Below, piece after piece: positions 19,262 through 32,115 of a stretch of DNA of 64,000 nucleotides. The stretch is from Prorocentrum cordatum (taxonomy: Eukaryota; Sar; Dinophyceae; Prorocentrales; Prorocentraceae). Where the stretch lies: assembly GCA_963575745.1 (NCBI GenBank), contig CAUYUJ010021157.1, positions 1 to 64,000 on the forward strand, given 5' to 3'. The number at the start of each line of letters is the position of its first letter. Within the stretch, counting starts at the first letter, position 1. Under the pieces are notes generated by a model. That model did not search any database and was not told the DNA's origin. It was given only the letters and a program-made list of their open reading frames with translations. The position numbers and the translations under genes are program-made.

Positions 19262-21525
19262 ATGACGGCAGGAGTGATTCGCCCCCCACCACGGCAGACG
19301 GCAACACTCGCAAGCATCACTCCATCTTCTAATAACTGTCCCTCCTCCTTCACCACCACCCATTCTTCAGGTACCGTCTCTGTTTCAGTTCGTGTTCTTA
19401 CCTGCGCACTGGGTGATGCACAGCAACAGTGTGCGAAAACAGTGAGCCCGTTTGTCGTTGTTGACGTCGAAGTCGGCATCGTCGCGGTCCTCCTCATATT
19501 CCCCTGCTTCGGATCAATACTTCGCCCTATAATTTCCCCTCCCTATACCTCACGATTGCCGTTCTGCGTCTCACGCTCCACCAGCTGCTGGTGCTCATCC
19601 ATCTCCATCTTATCATAGCTGTCCCTCCTCCTTCACCACCGGCCATTCTTCAGGTGCCGTCTCTGTCTGAGTTCGTATTCTTGCCTGCGCATTGGGTGGT
19701 GCACAGCAACAGTGTGCAAAGACACTGGGGCCGTTTGTCGTTGTTGACGTCGGCGTCGACATCGTCGTGGTCCTCCTCATACTCTCCTGCTTCGGATCCG
19801 TCTTTCGCCCTCTTCTCCCACCTCCCTAGACCTCACGGTAGGCGTTCTGCGTCTCAAGCTCCACCAGCGGCTGGTGCTCATCCATCTCCGTCTCATCATA
19901 ACTGTCCCCCTCCTTCACCACTACCCACTCGTCAGGTACCGTCCTCGTCTCAATTCGTATTCTTGCCTGCGCACTGGGTGGTGCACAGCAACAATGCGCA
20001 AAGACAGTGAGCCTGTTTGTCGTTGTTGACGTCGAAAGCGTCATCGTCGCGGTCCTCCTCATACTCTCCTGCTTCGGATCCGTCTTTTGCCCTCTTCTCC
20101 CCCTTCCCTATACGTCACGATTGCCGTTCTGCGTCTCAAGCTCCGCGAGCTGCTGGTGCTCACACATCTCCATATCATCATAACTGTCCGTCCCCCTTCA
20201 CCACCACCCATTCTTCACGCACCGCCTCTGTCTTGGTTCGTACTCTTGCCTGCGAGCTGGGTGATGCACAACAACGATGTGCAAAAACACCAGGCCCGTT
20301 TGTCGTTGCTGCCGTCGAAGTCGACATCGCCGCGGTCCTCCTCATAGTGTCCTGCTTCGGATCCGTCTTTCGCCCTCTTCTTCCCCCTACCTGTACCTCA
20401 CGATTGTCGTTCTGCGTCTCAGGCTCCACCCAGTGCTGGTGCCCATCCATCTCCATCTGATCATAACTGTCCCTCCTCCTTCAGCACCACCCATTCTTCA
20501 GGTACCGTCTCTGTCTCAGTTCGTATTCGTGCCTGCGCACCGGGTGATGCACAGCAACAGTGTGCAAAGACATTGGGCCCGTTTGTAGTTGCTGCCGTCG
20601 AAGTCGTCATCGCCGCGGTCCTCCTCATATCCTCCCGTTTCGGGTTGGTTTTTCGCCCTCTTATCCCCCCCTATACCTCACGATTGCCGTTCTGCGTCTC
20701 CAGCTCCACCAGCTGCTGGTGCTCATCCATTTCCATCTTATCATAACTGTCCCTCCTCCTTCACCACAGCCCATTATTCATGTACCGTCTCTGTCTCAGT
20801 TCGTATTCTTGCCTGCGCACTGGGTGATGTACAGCAGCAATATGCAAAGACACTGGGCCCGTTTGTCGTTGTTGACGTCGAAGTCGTCCTCGTCGTGGTC
20901 ATCCTCATTCTTTCCTGTTTCGGAACCGTCTTTCGCCCTCTTCTTCCCCCTCCCTGTACCCCACGATTGCCGTTCTGCGTCTCGCGTTCCACCAGGCGCG
21001 GGTGCTCACACCTATCCATCTTATCATAGCTGTCCCTCCCCCTTCACCACCACCCATTATTCAGGTGCCGTCCCTGTCTGAGTTCGCATTCTTGCCTGCG
21101 CACTGCGTGGTGCACAGCAACAATGCGCAAAGACTGTGAGCCTGTTTGTCGTTGTTGACGTCGTAGTCGTCATCGTCGTGGTCCTCCTCATACTGTCGTG
21201 CTTCGGATCCGTCTTTCGCCCTCTTCTTCCCCCTTCCGATACCTGAAGGTTGCCGTTCTGCGCTTCAAGCTCCACCAGCTGCTGGTGCTCATCCGTCTCC
21301 GTCTGATCCTAACCGTCACTCCTCCTTCACCACCAGCCATTCTCCAGGTACCGTCTCTGTCTCAGTTCGTACTCTGCGCACTGGGTGATGCACAGCAACA
21401 ATGTGCAAAGACATTGGGCCCGTTTGTCGTTGCTGCCGTCGAAGTCGTCAACGATTTGGTCCTCCTAATGTGTTCCTGCTTCGGATCCATCTTTCGCCCT
21501 CTTCTTCCCCCTACCTATCCCACCA
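19262..21525. repeat. tandem array M, 283-bp unit, about 8 copies
   Basis: The word CTGTCC..CTTCACCAC recurs at 19336, 19619, 19902, 20184, 20467, 20747, 21030 and 21313: spacing 280-287, usually 283. Each unit holds CAGTTCGTATTCTTGCCTGC and GGCCCGTTTGTCGTTG. Because 283 is not a multiple of three, frames shift from unit to unit. Still, the minus strand of most units is open across its full length (for example RIRTETETVPEEWVVVKEEG). Copies differ by scattered substitutions. It begins and ends in partial units. Confidence 0.95.
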
Positions 21526-22340
21526 CCTCTCTTGAGCTTCCCCCCGGGGCCCATGAAGGTCCCGTGAAAAGGCCCCATTGGGCTCGAAGACGGCGAACAA
21601 TGCCCACGACCTTTCGCGTCGTCTTCTTGTTGCTTGATGTGCAATGCGTTCTGGTATTCGCTTAGCGTTAACCTGCCGCTCATGATTTGTATAAAGTCAT
21701 CCTGTTCGTCGTCTGGTAGGGCCCCATCCATGGTCTCGAGTTTGTTGCTTACATGCTTCGAGATTTTGCGAATACCATGCTTCACCTGGGCGACCGAATT
21801 CGACAACTTCTCGCTCCAATCACTGGATTTGTTCCAGTCCCCGAACACATTTATGCATGTTGAGCGGCCTTGTATGCGCCAGCGGGATTTATTTCACCTA
21901 CTCTGGGCCTCGTGTTTCCAGCCACCTGCCCAGAAACGTCCGCTTGTCGTTGGAGTTCAGTCCAAACGTGTTCTTTCGAGTTGTCGACCTGTTCCTTGCA
22001 AGACATAATGCGGTTGAAGGCCGAGATCGGGAGGGCATTCATTTTGGAACTATTTTGCAACGTCGTGTGGCGCTGCCGTCGAAAAACAGTTTCATCCTTT
22101 CGCGGATGGTTTTGACGGCGGTGGTAATATACCTGAAGTCCCCGTTCTCGAAACCTGCGTTGCATAGCTCTGCAAACGTATTCGTGCCCAGGATGTGCAA
22201 GCTTCGCTACGTCAAGGAACGGTGCATTCAAACCCTGGTCGTTGATGCCGGGGCCGAAGGGTCGCCGCAGCGGCCGCCGCTGCCATCTCTGCTCTGGAAC
22301 CTGTGGGGCGAACAACGGGCTCCGATGCAGTGACGAATGG
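21465..22340 (-). pseudogene. unknown gene with several frameshifts
   Basis: Natural-looking peptide segments follow one another in changing minus-strand frames: GLNAPFLDVAKLAH, then a shift to ILGTNTFAELCNAGFENGDF and TAVKTIRERMKLFFDG, then a shift to MNALPISAFNRIMSCKEQVD and TELQRQADVSG, then near 21850 a shift to VFGDWNKSSDWSEKLSNSVA, GIRKISKHVSNKLETMDGAL and IMSGRLTLSEYQNALHIKQQ. At least three shifts are needed. The 3' end runs into the tandem array M. No family recognised. The order of the segments suggests one former protein of more than 250 residues. Confidence 0.5.
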
Positions 22341-22984
22341 CAGGAGCTTTTCATCACAAGGGTGCAGATTCTACTGGAGACAAATGCCAGCGGCAAGGCC
22401 AACACCTGACAGTGGAGCGCGCGGCAATGCTCCTCACCTTGTCGCACGGCCATGTTTTAACGCCTCCTCCACCTCCTCCCTTTTACGCTGACCAAAATCC
22501 GACGATTCCTCCTCCTCCTCCTCCGCCTCGCCCGTCATCGTTCCATGTCGCCAGAAGCCTGCATCCTGAACGCGCCCGCGTTCCCCCCGACGCGCCAGGT
22601 TGCAGCCTACTGTGCCGCGGCGGCGGGCGGTAGCCCTTCGCATCGGCCACCCACTGGATCCTGTCCTCGGTTCGGCTGGCGCAAGCGGTAAGAGAGGGAT
22701 GTTCCTGCGCCTGCCCTCCAGCGGCTCTTGCCTGCCTCCTCCTCCCCGTCCTCCCCGTCCTCCCCGTCCTCCACCTCCTCCCTCCTCCTCCCTCATCCGC
22801 TCCCCTCCTCCTCCCTCCTCCTCGCTCCTCCTCATCCCACCGTCGCCTCCTCCTTATCTCCCCCCCTCCCTCCGCCCTCCTCCCTCCCGCTTGCTCCCTC
22901 CTCCCCCCTCCTCTTCACAATTACTCAATATGAAAATACACTCCCTCTTCCCCTGATGGCGACCGGGTGATGGCCGCGCATTCT
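22341..22984. repeat. no gene; CTC-rich block 22735-22915
   Basis: After about 390 bases of unique DNA comes a C/T-rich block dominated by CTC, CCGTCCTC and CCCTCC words. Confidence 0.6.
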
Positions 22985-23240
22985 CCGCGTATTGTTTTTT
23001 TACACACAGGATGCCCGAGAAATCCCGGGAAACGACTCTCGCTGAGGCGCCGGCGTCATGTTCGGGCCGAACGCCCCCCGCGTACTGTTTTTTACACACA
23101 GGATTCCCGGGAAACGGGTTTTCGCCTGCGTTTTTTTAATGATGCTCTCGCTGAGGCGCCGGCCTCATTTCTGCTCCCGAATCGTTCCGAATCGTGCTCC
23201 CGCTGCAGCGTGGGCCTCATTTTCGGATCGGTGTTTCGCC
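22985..23240. repeat. ~92-bp tandem repeat, 2-3 units
   Basis: GTTTTTTTACACACAGGATG at 22996 and GTTTTTTACACACAGGATTC at 23088. Each is followed by CGGGAAACG and CTCGCTGAGGCGCCGG. A third, diverged unit follows to about 23240. Confidence 0.75.
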
Positions 23241-23320
23241 TCCGTCGTTCAGGATGGCGTTCTCGCCCCAGGGCGGGCCTCTGTCTCGCGCGCCCATCCG
23301 CCCGCCACCACCGCGCCGCA

Positions 23321-23520
23321 CCACCACCACCACCACCACCACCACCACCACCACCACCACAACCATCCCAACCACCACCAGCACCAGCACCAGCACCACC
23401 ACCAGCACGAGCACCAGCACCAGCACCAGCACCAGCACCAGCACCAGCACCAGCACCAACCACCACCACAACCACGCACACACGCACGCACGCACGCACG
23501 TGCACCACCACCCACTACGC
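23321..23520. repeat. ACC, CACCAG and CACG tract
   Basis: ACC triplets, then CACCAG hexamers, then CACGCACG repeats. Confidence 0.95.
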
Positions 23521-24689
23521 ACGCGCGCGCGGAGCCACAGGTCCGCTACGACACGCGTCCGCGGATAGAGAAAATCAGCGCCATGGTAAGGGATGGGAGG
23601 GAGGGGTAGGACGTCAGATATGACGCGAGCGCACCTAGCTTGCCATTCTCCCCTCCTCCGCCTCTCCCCTCCTCCCCCTCCTCCTCCTCCTCCTCCTCCT
23701 CCTCCTCCTCGAGAGGGAGAGAGAGAGATATGAAAAAAAAGAAATGGAAAGAGAGAGAGAACGAGAGGGAGAGAGAGAGGGAGGAGGGAGAAGGCAGGAA
23801 AGGGGAGGGGCGGGAGAATGAGGTGAACGCCGCCGTTCGAGAAGGGCTCCACCCAATCTGGCATGCAGGAGAGAGTGGGCACGACGGCGCTGCAAAAAAA
23901 ACGAAGGTCCAACACGCAGGCAGGCTGCGAACAATGCGCGATACTCCACATTGTATGGGACGACAACGTATGGTCAACGTAATGTCTTCCAGTAGTGCCT
24001 TCCAGTCCAAATCAATTGGGGCACGATCGTCCCCCTTCCCCTCCCTCCCGGATCTCTGCCCCCTTGGCCTATCATATCAGGGGGGCTGGGGGCTGGGAAA
24101 GGATAGGAAGGAGAATGATGAAGAGAATCTGATTGGAGGAGAGGCGGACAAAGAAAAGGGGGAGGGGAAAGGCGCAGACGAGAAACAAGAAGGGGGCAGG
24201 AAACACTGGTATGAACCAAACGGAAGGAAACGTTTTCTGAGGGGAACGAGCCTTCCCTAGGACATACGTTTCGTCCTGAACTGTTCTATTTGAGGTCCTG
24301 GCACCCCGGAGTGGCATCGAGATGGCAGAAATAGTGAATAATCCCTGACCTTCAAGACCCATGTGCTTCATGGCAAAAGGGGGGTGAAAGGGAGGGCAAG
24401 CACGACCAATCGCAACCACTTCGGACCGTTCACAGTTCACGAATCGCTTCGGACCGATTACAACCAGTTGCGATCGGAGCACAGCGATTGCGATGTTTTT
24501 GGGACGCTTCCATACTTCTGGATGCAACGAGCTCCCTTGAGCCTCCATGTTCATATTTGAAACAACGCCTGCGGTCCGTGTGGGATCGACGACGGTTCGT
24601 CACGTCGACCGTGATCTCTGAAGAACACACGTACTTTAGCTCGACCGTGGAAATGATGCCTAGACCGTGGGAAGCCGAAATATTCTTGA
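23521..24689. other. no supported gene; CTC and GAGA tracts
   Basis: CTC triplets at 23665-23712 and a GAGAGA purine run at 23712-23830, then unique sequence. 24405-24480 has CAATCGCAACC-type repeats. Confidence 0.5.
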
Positions 24690-25080
24690 GGATCCGGTCG
24701 CAATTCCACAGAATCCCGAACACATCAAAAAACAAACCTCCAGATCCCAAAAGATTCCAGCGAATTCCGTTGAATTCTCCGGGGTTCCTCTGGCTTCCTC
24801 TGGGTCCTTCAGGATTCCTCAAAAGATTGTCATTCCCTCTGGATTGTTAAAGTCTCCCAGAGATTTCTCCTCCTGCCTCAGGATCCTGAAGGCTTCCCGG
24901 GAGAACCCGCACATCCCTGAGGACTTTCGAAGACTCCACAGGAAACGGCACAATTCCAGAAGATCCCTCAGCAATCCTACGGGCACGGCCGTGCACCCCA
25001 AAGCCAGTAGGACTTCTGAGGATGTCTGATGGTTCCTTCGGACTCCGAAGGACTCCTCAGCAGCCCTGGGTAGTTTGAAA
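24690..25080. repeat. degenerate satellite Y, left block
   Basis: Recurring TCCTCAGGATTCC, AGATTCC and GACTCC words about 12-15 bases apart. The same satellite resumes at 29080 on the other side of the GTA tract. Confidence 0.65.
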
Positions 25081-25095
25081 CAATAGACAGGGTTC

Positions 25096-25135
25096 TCGGT
25101 CGTAGTCGTCGTCGTCGTCATAGTAGTAGTACTAC

Positions 25136-25174
<39 letters not shown>

Positions 25175-25377
25175 CAGCAGTAGTAGTAATGTAGAAGTAA
25201 CAAAGATAGTAGGCAGTAGTAGTAATGGTAGTAGCAGTCGTCGTTGTAGTAGTAATAGTAGTAGTACCAATAGTAAGAATAGTAGCAGTCGTCGTCGTAG
25301 GTCGTAGTAGTAGTAGTAGTAGTAGTGGTAGTAGTCGTAGTAGTAGTAGTAGTAGTAGTAGGTCGTAGTAGTAGGTC

Positions 25378-25413
<36 letters not shown>

Positions 25414-26060
25414 CTAGTAATAGTAGTAGTCGTAGTAGTAGTAGAACAAGTAGTAGTTGTAATAATAGTAGTAGTAGTCGTCGTAGTAGTAGTCGTCGTC
25501 GTCGTCGTAGTCAAAATAGTAGTAATAATAATAGTAGCAGTCATAGTAGTAGTAATAGTAATAATAGTAGTAGGCGTGGTCGTAGTAGTAAAAGTCGTAG
25601 TGGTAGTAGTCGTAAAAGTAGTAGAAGTAATAAGAATATACTTAGATGTCGTAGTAGTAGTACGAGTAGTAGTAGTAGTCGTGGTAACAATAATAAAAGT
25701 AGTGGTCGTACTAGTCGTCGTAGTAGTAGTAGCAACAGTATTAGTAGCCGTAGTAATAACACTCGCAGTCGTGATAGTGATATCAAATGTAACAATGATG
25801 AAAGTTGTACTAGAAGTAGCTGGAGTAGATATAATGAATATTAATAGTAGGTCGTCGTCGTTGCTGTAGAATGAGTAGTCGTAGGGGTTGGGGGGCGAAT
25901 CGCCCCCGGACCCCTAGTCGCAATACTAGAAGTAGTAATGGTAGTGATAGTCGTCGTAGTAGTAATAGTCGAGATCGTAACCGCACTCGAAGTAGTCGTA
26001 GAAGCAGTAGTAATAAGAAGAAGAATAGTGGTGGACATGGTACTGGTAGTCGTAGTTGAA

Positions 26061-26115
<55 letters not shown>

Positions 26116-26143
26116 TGTAGTTGTAGAAGTAGTAGTAGTGGTC

Positions 26144-26183
<40 letters not shown>

Positions 26184-26253
26184 AAGTGGTGTTGGTAGTC
26201 GTAGTAAAAGTAGTAGTAGTAGTAGCAGTAAAAGAAATAGTAGTGGTCGTAGC

Positions 26254-26288
<35 letters not shown>

Positions 26289-26291
26289 GAG

Positions 26292-26329
<38 letters not shown>

Positions 26330-26838
26330 ATCGTCGTAGTAGTAATAATAATAGCTGTAGTAGTAGTAGTAGTAGTAATAGTAGTAGTAGTGGTAGTACT
26401 AGTAGCCGTAGTGCTCGCCATCGTGGTTGTCGTAATCAGACCAATAGTAATAGCGGTACCTGCAGAAGAAGCAATAGCAGTAGTAGCTTTAACGGTACTG
26501 GTAGCAGCAGTCACAATCATGTATAGTAGGGGTGGTAGTGTGAGTAGTAGTCGTGGCGGGATGGTCGGAGCGGGACTGGCAAAGTAGAGGTGATACGAGT
26601 AGTACGCATAGTAGGAATAGCACTTTTAATACTAGCAGTAGGAGTTGTAGCGGTAGTCGTAGTATTGGTAATAGTAATAATAGTACGAGTAGTAGTGGCA
26701 ACTGTCGCACAAGTAGTCGTAGTCGAAATAACACATCCGAGAACAATGGAAATGGTGACGCGGATAGTTGCCCTAATAGCTACCACAGTCGTAGGCGTAG
26801 CACTAGGAGTGGGAGTACTGTAATAGAAATGGACCAAG

Positions 26839-26880
<42 letters not shown>

Positions 26881-27145
26881 GAGTAGAAGTAGTAGTTGTA
26901 GTAGTAGTGGTAGAAGGTGTAATCGTAGGAGTGATAGTAGTGGTAGTGATACTTGTTGTGCTGTCATCAACACGTTTCAAACGTACTGTTACTATCACTA
27001 CTTCTGGTACTACTGTTGTCACTACTACTACTAATACTACTGCTACTACCGCGACTACTTGCCCTCATTTCAGCATTACTGTGGCTTCTGGTAGTACTAC
27101 TACTACTACCCCTACGACTTCTACTACGAGCACTACTACTAGTGT

Positions 27146-27199
<54 letters not shown>

Positions 27200-27267
27200 C
27201 ACTACTACTTAACGTTGTCGTAATCGTAGCCGGAAGAATAATAATCGTCGTACCGGTAGCAGTAGTG

Positions 27268-27298
<31 letters not shown>

Positions 27299-27313
27299 AA
27301 GTAGTAATAGTAA

Positions 27314-27348
<35 letters not shown>

Positions 27349-27566
27349 ATAGTAGTAGTAGTAGTAGTAGCAGTAGTAGTGGTACTAGTGATACAATTAA
27401 AGAACAATTGCATCAGTAGTAGCAGTAGTAATAGTCGTAAGATTACTGGTAGTAGTTGTGGTAGTAATAATAATAGTAGCCGTAATGGAAATAGTGGTCT
27501 CACTAGTCGTAGTCGTAATGATATAACAACTTTTCTTACTAGCAGGAATAGTAGTAGTCGTAGTAC

Positions 27567-27625
<59 letters not shown>

Positions 27626-28221
27626 GTGATAGTAGTAGTAGTAGTAGAGGTAATACATAGTAGGTAATACATAATAGAAGTAGTAGCAAGAGAAGTAGTA
27701 GGTCGTCGTCGTCGTCGTCGTAATACTGGTAATCGTAGGAATAGTAGTGGTTATGGCCGTAGTAGTTGTAGCAGTAATAGTAGCAGTGGTAGTAGTAGTG
27801 GTACTAACAGTAGTCTTAGTCGTAGTGGTAGGTCGTAGTAGTAACATCAGTAGTAGCAGTAGTAGAAGTAGTAGTAGTAGTAGTAAATATAAAAGTAGTA
27901 GACGTCGCAATGCAAGTAGTCGTCTTACTAGTGGTAGTCGTAATAGTAATAGGAATACTCCTAGCGGGAATGGTTGAAGTAATAGAAATAGTAAGCGCAA
28001 TCTATAGTAGAAGTAGTAGTAATTGTAATAGTAGGTCGTCGTCGTCGTAGTACAGGTGATACTCGGAGTAGTTGTGGTAGTAGTAGTAGTAGTAGTAGTA
28101 GTCGTCGTCGTCGTCGTCCTAATGGTAGTAGCAGTAATAATAATAGTCGCAGTCGTACTGGCAGTACTACGAGTGGTAGTAGTAGTAGTGGTAGTGGTAG
28201 TGGTAGTGGTAGTAGGGGTAG

Positions 28222-28253
<32 letters not shown>

Positions 28254-28254
28254 A

Positions 28255-28285
<31 letters not shown>

Positions 28286-28298
28286 CGTAATCGTACTC

Positions 28299-28333
<35 letters not shown>

Positions 28334-28472
28334 CGCCGTGGTAGTACTAGTGGTGGTACTTGACTTGAATGTAGTTGTGGTGTTTGTGATACCGCAACTC
28401 GTACTTGTAGCGATCGAAGTAATAGCAGTAGTAGCGTTACCAGTAGTAGTAGTAGTAGTAGTAGTAGTAGTT

Positions 28473-28518
<46 letters not shown>

Positions 28519-28568
28519 AAGTAGCACAAGTAGTAGTAGTAGTAGTAGTAGTAGTCGTAGTCGTAGTC

Positions 28569-28611
<43 letters not shown>

Positions 28612-28638
28612 GTAGTAGTCGTAGTAGTAGTAGTGGTC

Positions 28639-28714
<76 letters not shown>

Positions 28715-28794
28715 TAGTAGTAGTAGTAGTGGTAGTACTAGTAGTAGTAGTAGTAGCAGGCGTAGTAGTAGTAGTAGTAGTAGTAGTCGTAGTC

Positions 28795-28857
<63 letters not shown>

Positions 28858-28985
28858 CTACTACTACTACTTTTAATAGTACTAGTAGTAGTACTAGTAG
28901 TAGTGGTCGTATTAATAGTAGCAGTGGTAAAACTAGTAACGGTAAAAACATGGTAGTCGTAGCCTTACCAGTATTCGTATAGACG
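25096..28985. repeat. 3.9-kb GTA triplet tract
   Basis: Almost continuous AGT/GTA triplets with sparse CGT, AAT and ACT variants; 26940-27210 is on the opposite strand phase (TAC/ACT). Small unique islands occur (for example 25870-25920). All long open frames here (up to 444 residues of Leu/Thr, Val or Ser) are artefacts of the triplet. Confidence 0.97.
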
Positions 28986-29079
28986 TAATGTTACTGGTGC
29001 TTTGTCGTCGCAGTGATATCATTTGTAGGAAGGCCAATTGGTGTAGTAACACCAACACGCCCCAACATGTTTGAAGATG

Positions 29080-29800
29080 TTTCAAACATTGTCCCGGAGT
29101 CCTCAAGAATGTGTGCGACACCCGCAATAATCCTTCAAAACTCCCTCAGGAATCGTGAAGAATCCTTCCTTCCAGAAATGCTTCAGGAATCTCTCAGGAA
29201 TGAAATCCTCAAACGTCACTTCGGATTCCATTCAGAAGTTCTCGATCGTCCACCATGAAGCCGCAAGGAACCGTAAGAATGCTTAACCAATCCCGAAGAA
29301 TCCGTCAAGAACCCTGCAGGAAACCTTGTCGGAATTGTACAAAAATCTCCCATGAATCCTTGAAGGCTCTTCTCGGAACCCTAAAGGAATCCACAAGAGT
29401 CCTCGAGCGACCTCTTGGAATCCTTCAGGAATCCTACAAAAACCCTCAGGCATCCTCCACAATCCTTTAGGCATCCTTCAGACATCCGCAGAAATCTTAC
29501 AAGAATTCTCCCCGTCAGGCACCCTTCAAGAATTCATGTCGGAACCCTTCAAGGAAACTTCAGAAAATCCTCAAGATATCCTTCAATAGCCTTCAAATAT
29601 CCGTCAAACACCCATCAGGAATCCTTTTAGGAATTCTTCAAGATTCGTTCTGGAATATTTCAGGAAAAATCCTTCAGGCATCCTTCAGGCATCCGCAGGA
29701 CACTTTGAGAAAGCCGCAAGCATCCTTGAGGATTCCCTCAGGACTCCGCAAGACTCGGCCCGAAATCATCGAGAATCCTTCAAGCGCCGGATAGCTGAAG
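29080..29800. repeat. degenerate satellite Y, right block
   Basis: TCCTTCAGGAATCC-type words repeated irregularly (for example CCTTCAGGAATCC at 29422). Same words as the left block. Confidence 0.7.
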
Positions 29801-30087
29801 TAAGCTTCGATGGTTGTGATCCGGCGTGCGCCGTATAGGACTACAAAAATAATTTTTCGCGCTGCGATCAAATCGTTTCCAATGTTTAAAAAAATCAGTC
29901 CGAAATGGTTGCTGAACGATCCAAAATGGTTGGGGTCGGTCTTATTCCCTGAAAGGACGGAGCGTAGGGAGGGAGGTGGGAGGAGGAGCCAGCGAAGAGG
30001 AGGGGGGTACGAAAAGAAACAACTGCTGTATGACTGTTGACTCTCGGACCTCCGAAACTTTGCGTTCACGCAGCTTCTTCTTAGCTT
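29801..30087. other. no supported gene
   Basis: A/T-richer unique DNA with a short direct repeat AAATGGTTG (29904 and 29928). A minus-strand frame passes through but continues into triplet repeats on both sides. Confidence 0.4.
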
Positions 30088-30212
30088 TCGACGAGGAGGA
30101 GGAGGAGGGGGGGAGGAGGAGGAGAGGAGGGAGGAGGAGGAGGAGGGAGAGGAGGAGGAGAGAGGGAGGAGGAGAGAGGAGGAGGAGGAGGAGGAGGAGG
30201 AGGAGGAGGACG
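30088..30212. repeat. GAG triplet tract
   Basis: GGA/GAG triplets with short breaks. Confidence 0.9.
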
Positions 30213-31104
30213 GGCTCTTATGGTCCGTGACTGGGGCTGGGCCGACCGGCGGCCGAGGGCCGCGGAGGCCGGCGGGGGGCAGAGGGGGCAAGGAGGACGG
30301 CCGAGCCCCGCGCGCGGCAGCTCTCTGACTGCCCCTCGAAGGCGCACAGGGTGTCGCAGTCCTGGCGCGGGGGGAGGCTCGAGGCGCGAGGCTCGAGGCT
30401 CGAGGATGCAGAGGTCCTCTCTGCTGCCCACGAGGGGCTGCGGGCGCGCGCCCTGCCTCCTTCCCCTCCCTCCTCCTCCTCCTTCCTTCCCCTCCTGCCC
30501 CTCCCCCTCCGTTCTCCTCCCCCTCCTTCCCCTCCCTCCTCCTCCTTCCTTCCCCGTCCACCCTCCTGTCCCCCCCCCTGCCCCTCCTTCCCCCTCGCTC
30601 CCACGACTCGCTGGGCCGCGGTGGATCCCGGCCGGCCGGCCGCTTTCGGGCCGAGGCGCTGCCGTGCGCTCTGGGAGAAGGGGGGCTCGAGGAGCGGCCG
30701 GGCGCGGGCGGCCGAGCGCGACGCGCCGAGCGCGGGTCGAGCGGCCCCCCCGAGCGCCACGAGGAGGGGCCCTCGCCAGGGGCGAGCGGCGGGGGAGGAG
30801 GGGGGCCGAGGCCCCTATAGGCCCCTGGAGGTGGGCCTCGTCCGTCCCGCAGCTGCGCTTCTCTGTTGGATGCTCGTTCTGGGGGCCTCGCTGGAGCCGC
30901 TCGCTCCACTCGTGCGTCGATGCTGCGTCGAACGTCCGCCGACTGGGGCCAGAGGAGGAGGAGGCGGAGGAGAGGGAAAGGGAAGCGGCCCATACCCCTC
31001 CGTGCGCGGCCCCTGCTCGGCGGATCCCCTTCTCTGAGGGCCCTGGCGCGCGGACCGGCCCGCGGAGGAACAGCCAGAGGCCAGACGTTCGCTCTGGAGG
31101 CCGG
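30213..31104. other. no firmly supported gene; GC-rich
   Basis: Very GC-rich with C/T-rich 30450-30600. Long frames on both strands run through adjacent triplet and TG tracts and are not reliable. Confidence 0.4.
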
Positions 31105-31352
31105 GGCCCACCTCCTCCTCCTCCTCCTCCTCCTCTTCCTCCTCCCTTTCCTCCTCTTCCTCCTCCTCTTCATCCTCCTCCTCCACCTCCTCCTCCTCCT
31201 CCTCTTCCTCCTCCTCCTCCACCTCCTCCTCCTCCTCCTCCTCTCCCCCTCCTCCTCCTTTCCTCCTCCTCCTCCTCCCTTTCCTCCTCCCCCTCCTCCT
31301 TCTCCTCCTCCTCCTCCTCCTCCTCCTCCTCTTCCTCCTCCTTCTCCTCCCC
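31105..31352. repeat. CTC triplet tract
   Basis: About 250 bases of CTC triplets with CTT and CCC variants. Confidence 0.95.
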
Positions 31353-31564
31353 CCCTCGCGCCCCTTCTTACGTCGCTGTCCACGGCCGTGGGCCAGGCAG
31401 TGCCAGGGGGGGAATTGCTCTGTTACACCGAGGCACACGCCCCACCAACCACCGGCACAAGGCAGCCACTGTGCCTCGACGACGAGCACCGTGCCTCGAG
31501 GAGAAGGGGGCCGGCAAGGGGACTGGCTGGGATGGTAGAAAGCCCTGCTCGGGATGGGCCATCG

Positions 31565-31946
31565 TGCGGCGGGTGTGCGCGCGTGTGTGTGTGTGTGTGT
31601 GTTGTGTGTGTGTGTGTTGTGTGTTGTGTGTTGTGTGTGTTGTGTGTGTTGTGTGTGTGTTGTGTGTGTTGTGTGTGTGTTGTGTGTGTGTGTTGTGTGT
31701 GTTGTGTGTGTGTTGTGTGTGTTGTGTGTGTTGTGCGTGTGTGTGCTGTGTGTGTTGTGTGTGTTGTGTATGTTGTGTATGGTGTGTATGTTGTGTATGT
31801 TGTGTGTTGTGTGTTGTGTGTTGTGTGTTGTGTGTTGTTTGTGTTGTGTGTTGTGTGTTGTGTTTGTTGTGTTTGTTGTGTGTGTGTGTTGTGTGTTGTG
31901 TGTTGTGTGTGTTGTGTGTTGTGTGTGTTGTGTGTGTGTGTGAAAA
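31565..31946. repeat. TG-rich microsatellite
   Basis: About 380 bases of TG dinucleotides broken by TTG at irregular 4-12 base spacing (TGTTGTGTG). Open on both strands (Cys/Val or His/Thr) because of composition. Confidence 0.97.
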
Positions 31947-32007
31947 CCGATGCTGGAGAGGGCCGCTTTGCCTCCAGCACGAGGGTCGAGCCAATGCTTC
32001 TGCAGCA

Positions 32008-32115
32008 TCAACAAGCATAGCACGTGGTGCAAGCTATGCGGCCGATTTCGGAATCCCTGAGCCCAAAAACGTGTTCATCTCTTCGGAGCGCGTCTTTTAC
32101 TTCCGCCGCCTTCCG
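32008..32115 (-). pseudogene. conserved peptide segment X2
   Basis: Minus-strand frame RKAAEVKDALRRDEHVF then LRDSEIGRIACTTCYAC and a stop. Homologous to the segment at 8320-8410. Upstream (32110-32310) the frame stays open without recognised motif. Confidence 0.45.

Noticed and set aside
19262-21525. 283-bp array as SL RNA or 5S rRNA genes
   Set aside because: No spliced-leader sequence and no recognisable 5S sequence or promoter boxes in the unit.
27617-28951. 444-residue Leu/Thr minus frame and similar frames in 25-29 kb
   Set aside because: Pure products of the GTA triplet read in different phases.
29674-31383. 569-residue minus frame
   Set aside because: Made of triplet and GC-rich low complexity; the C-terminal part lacks codon bias.
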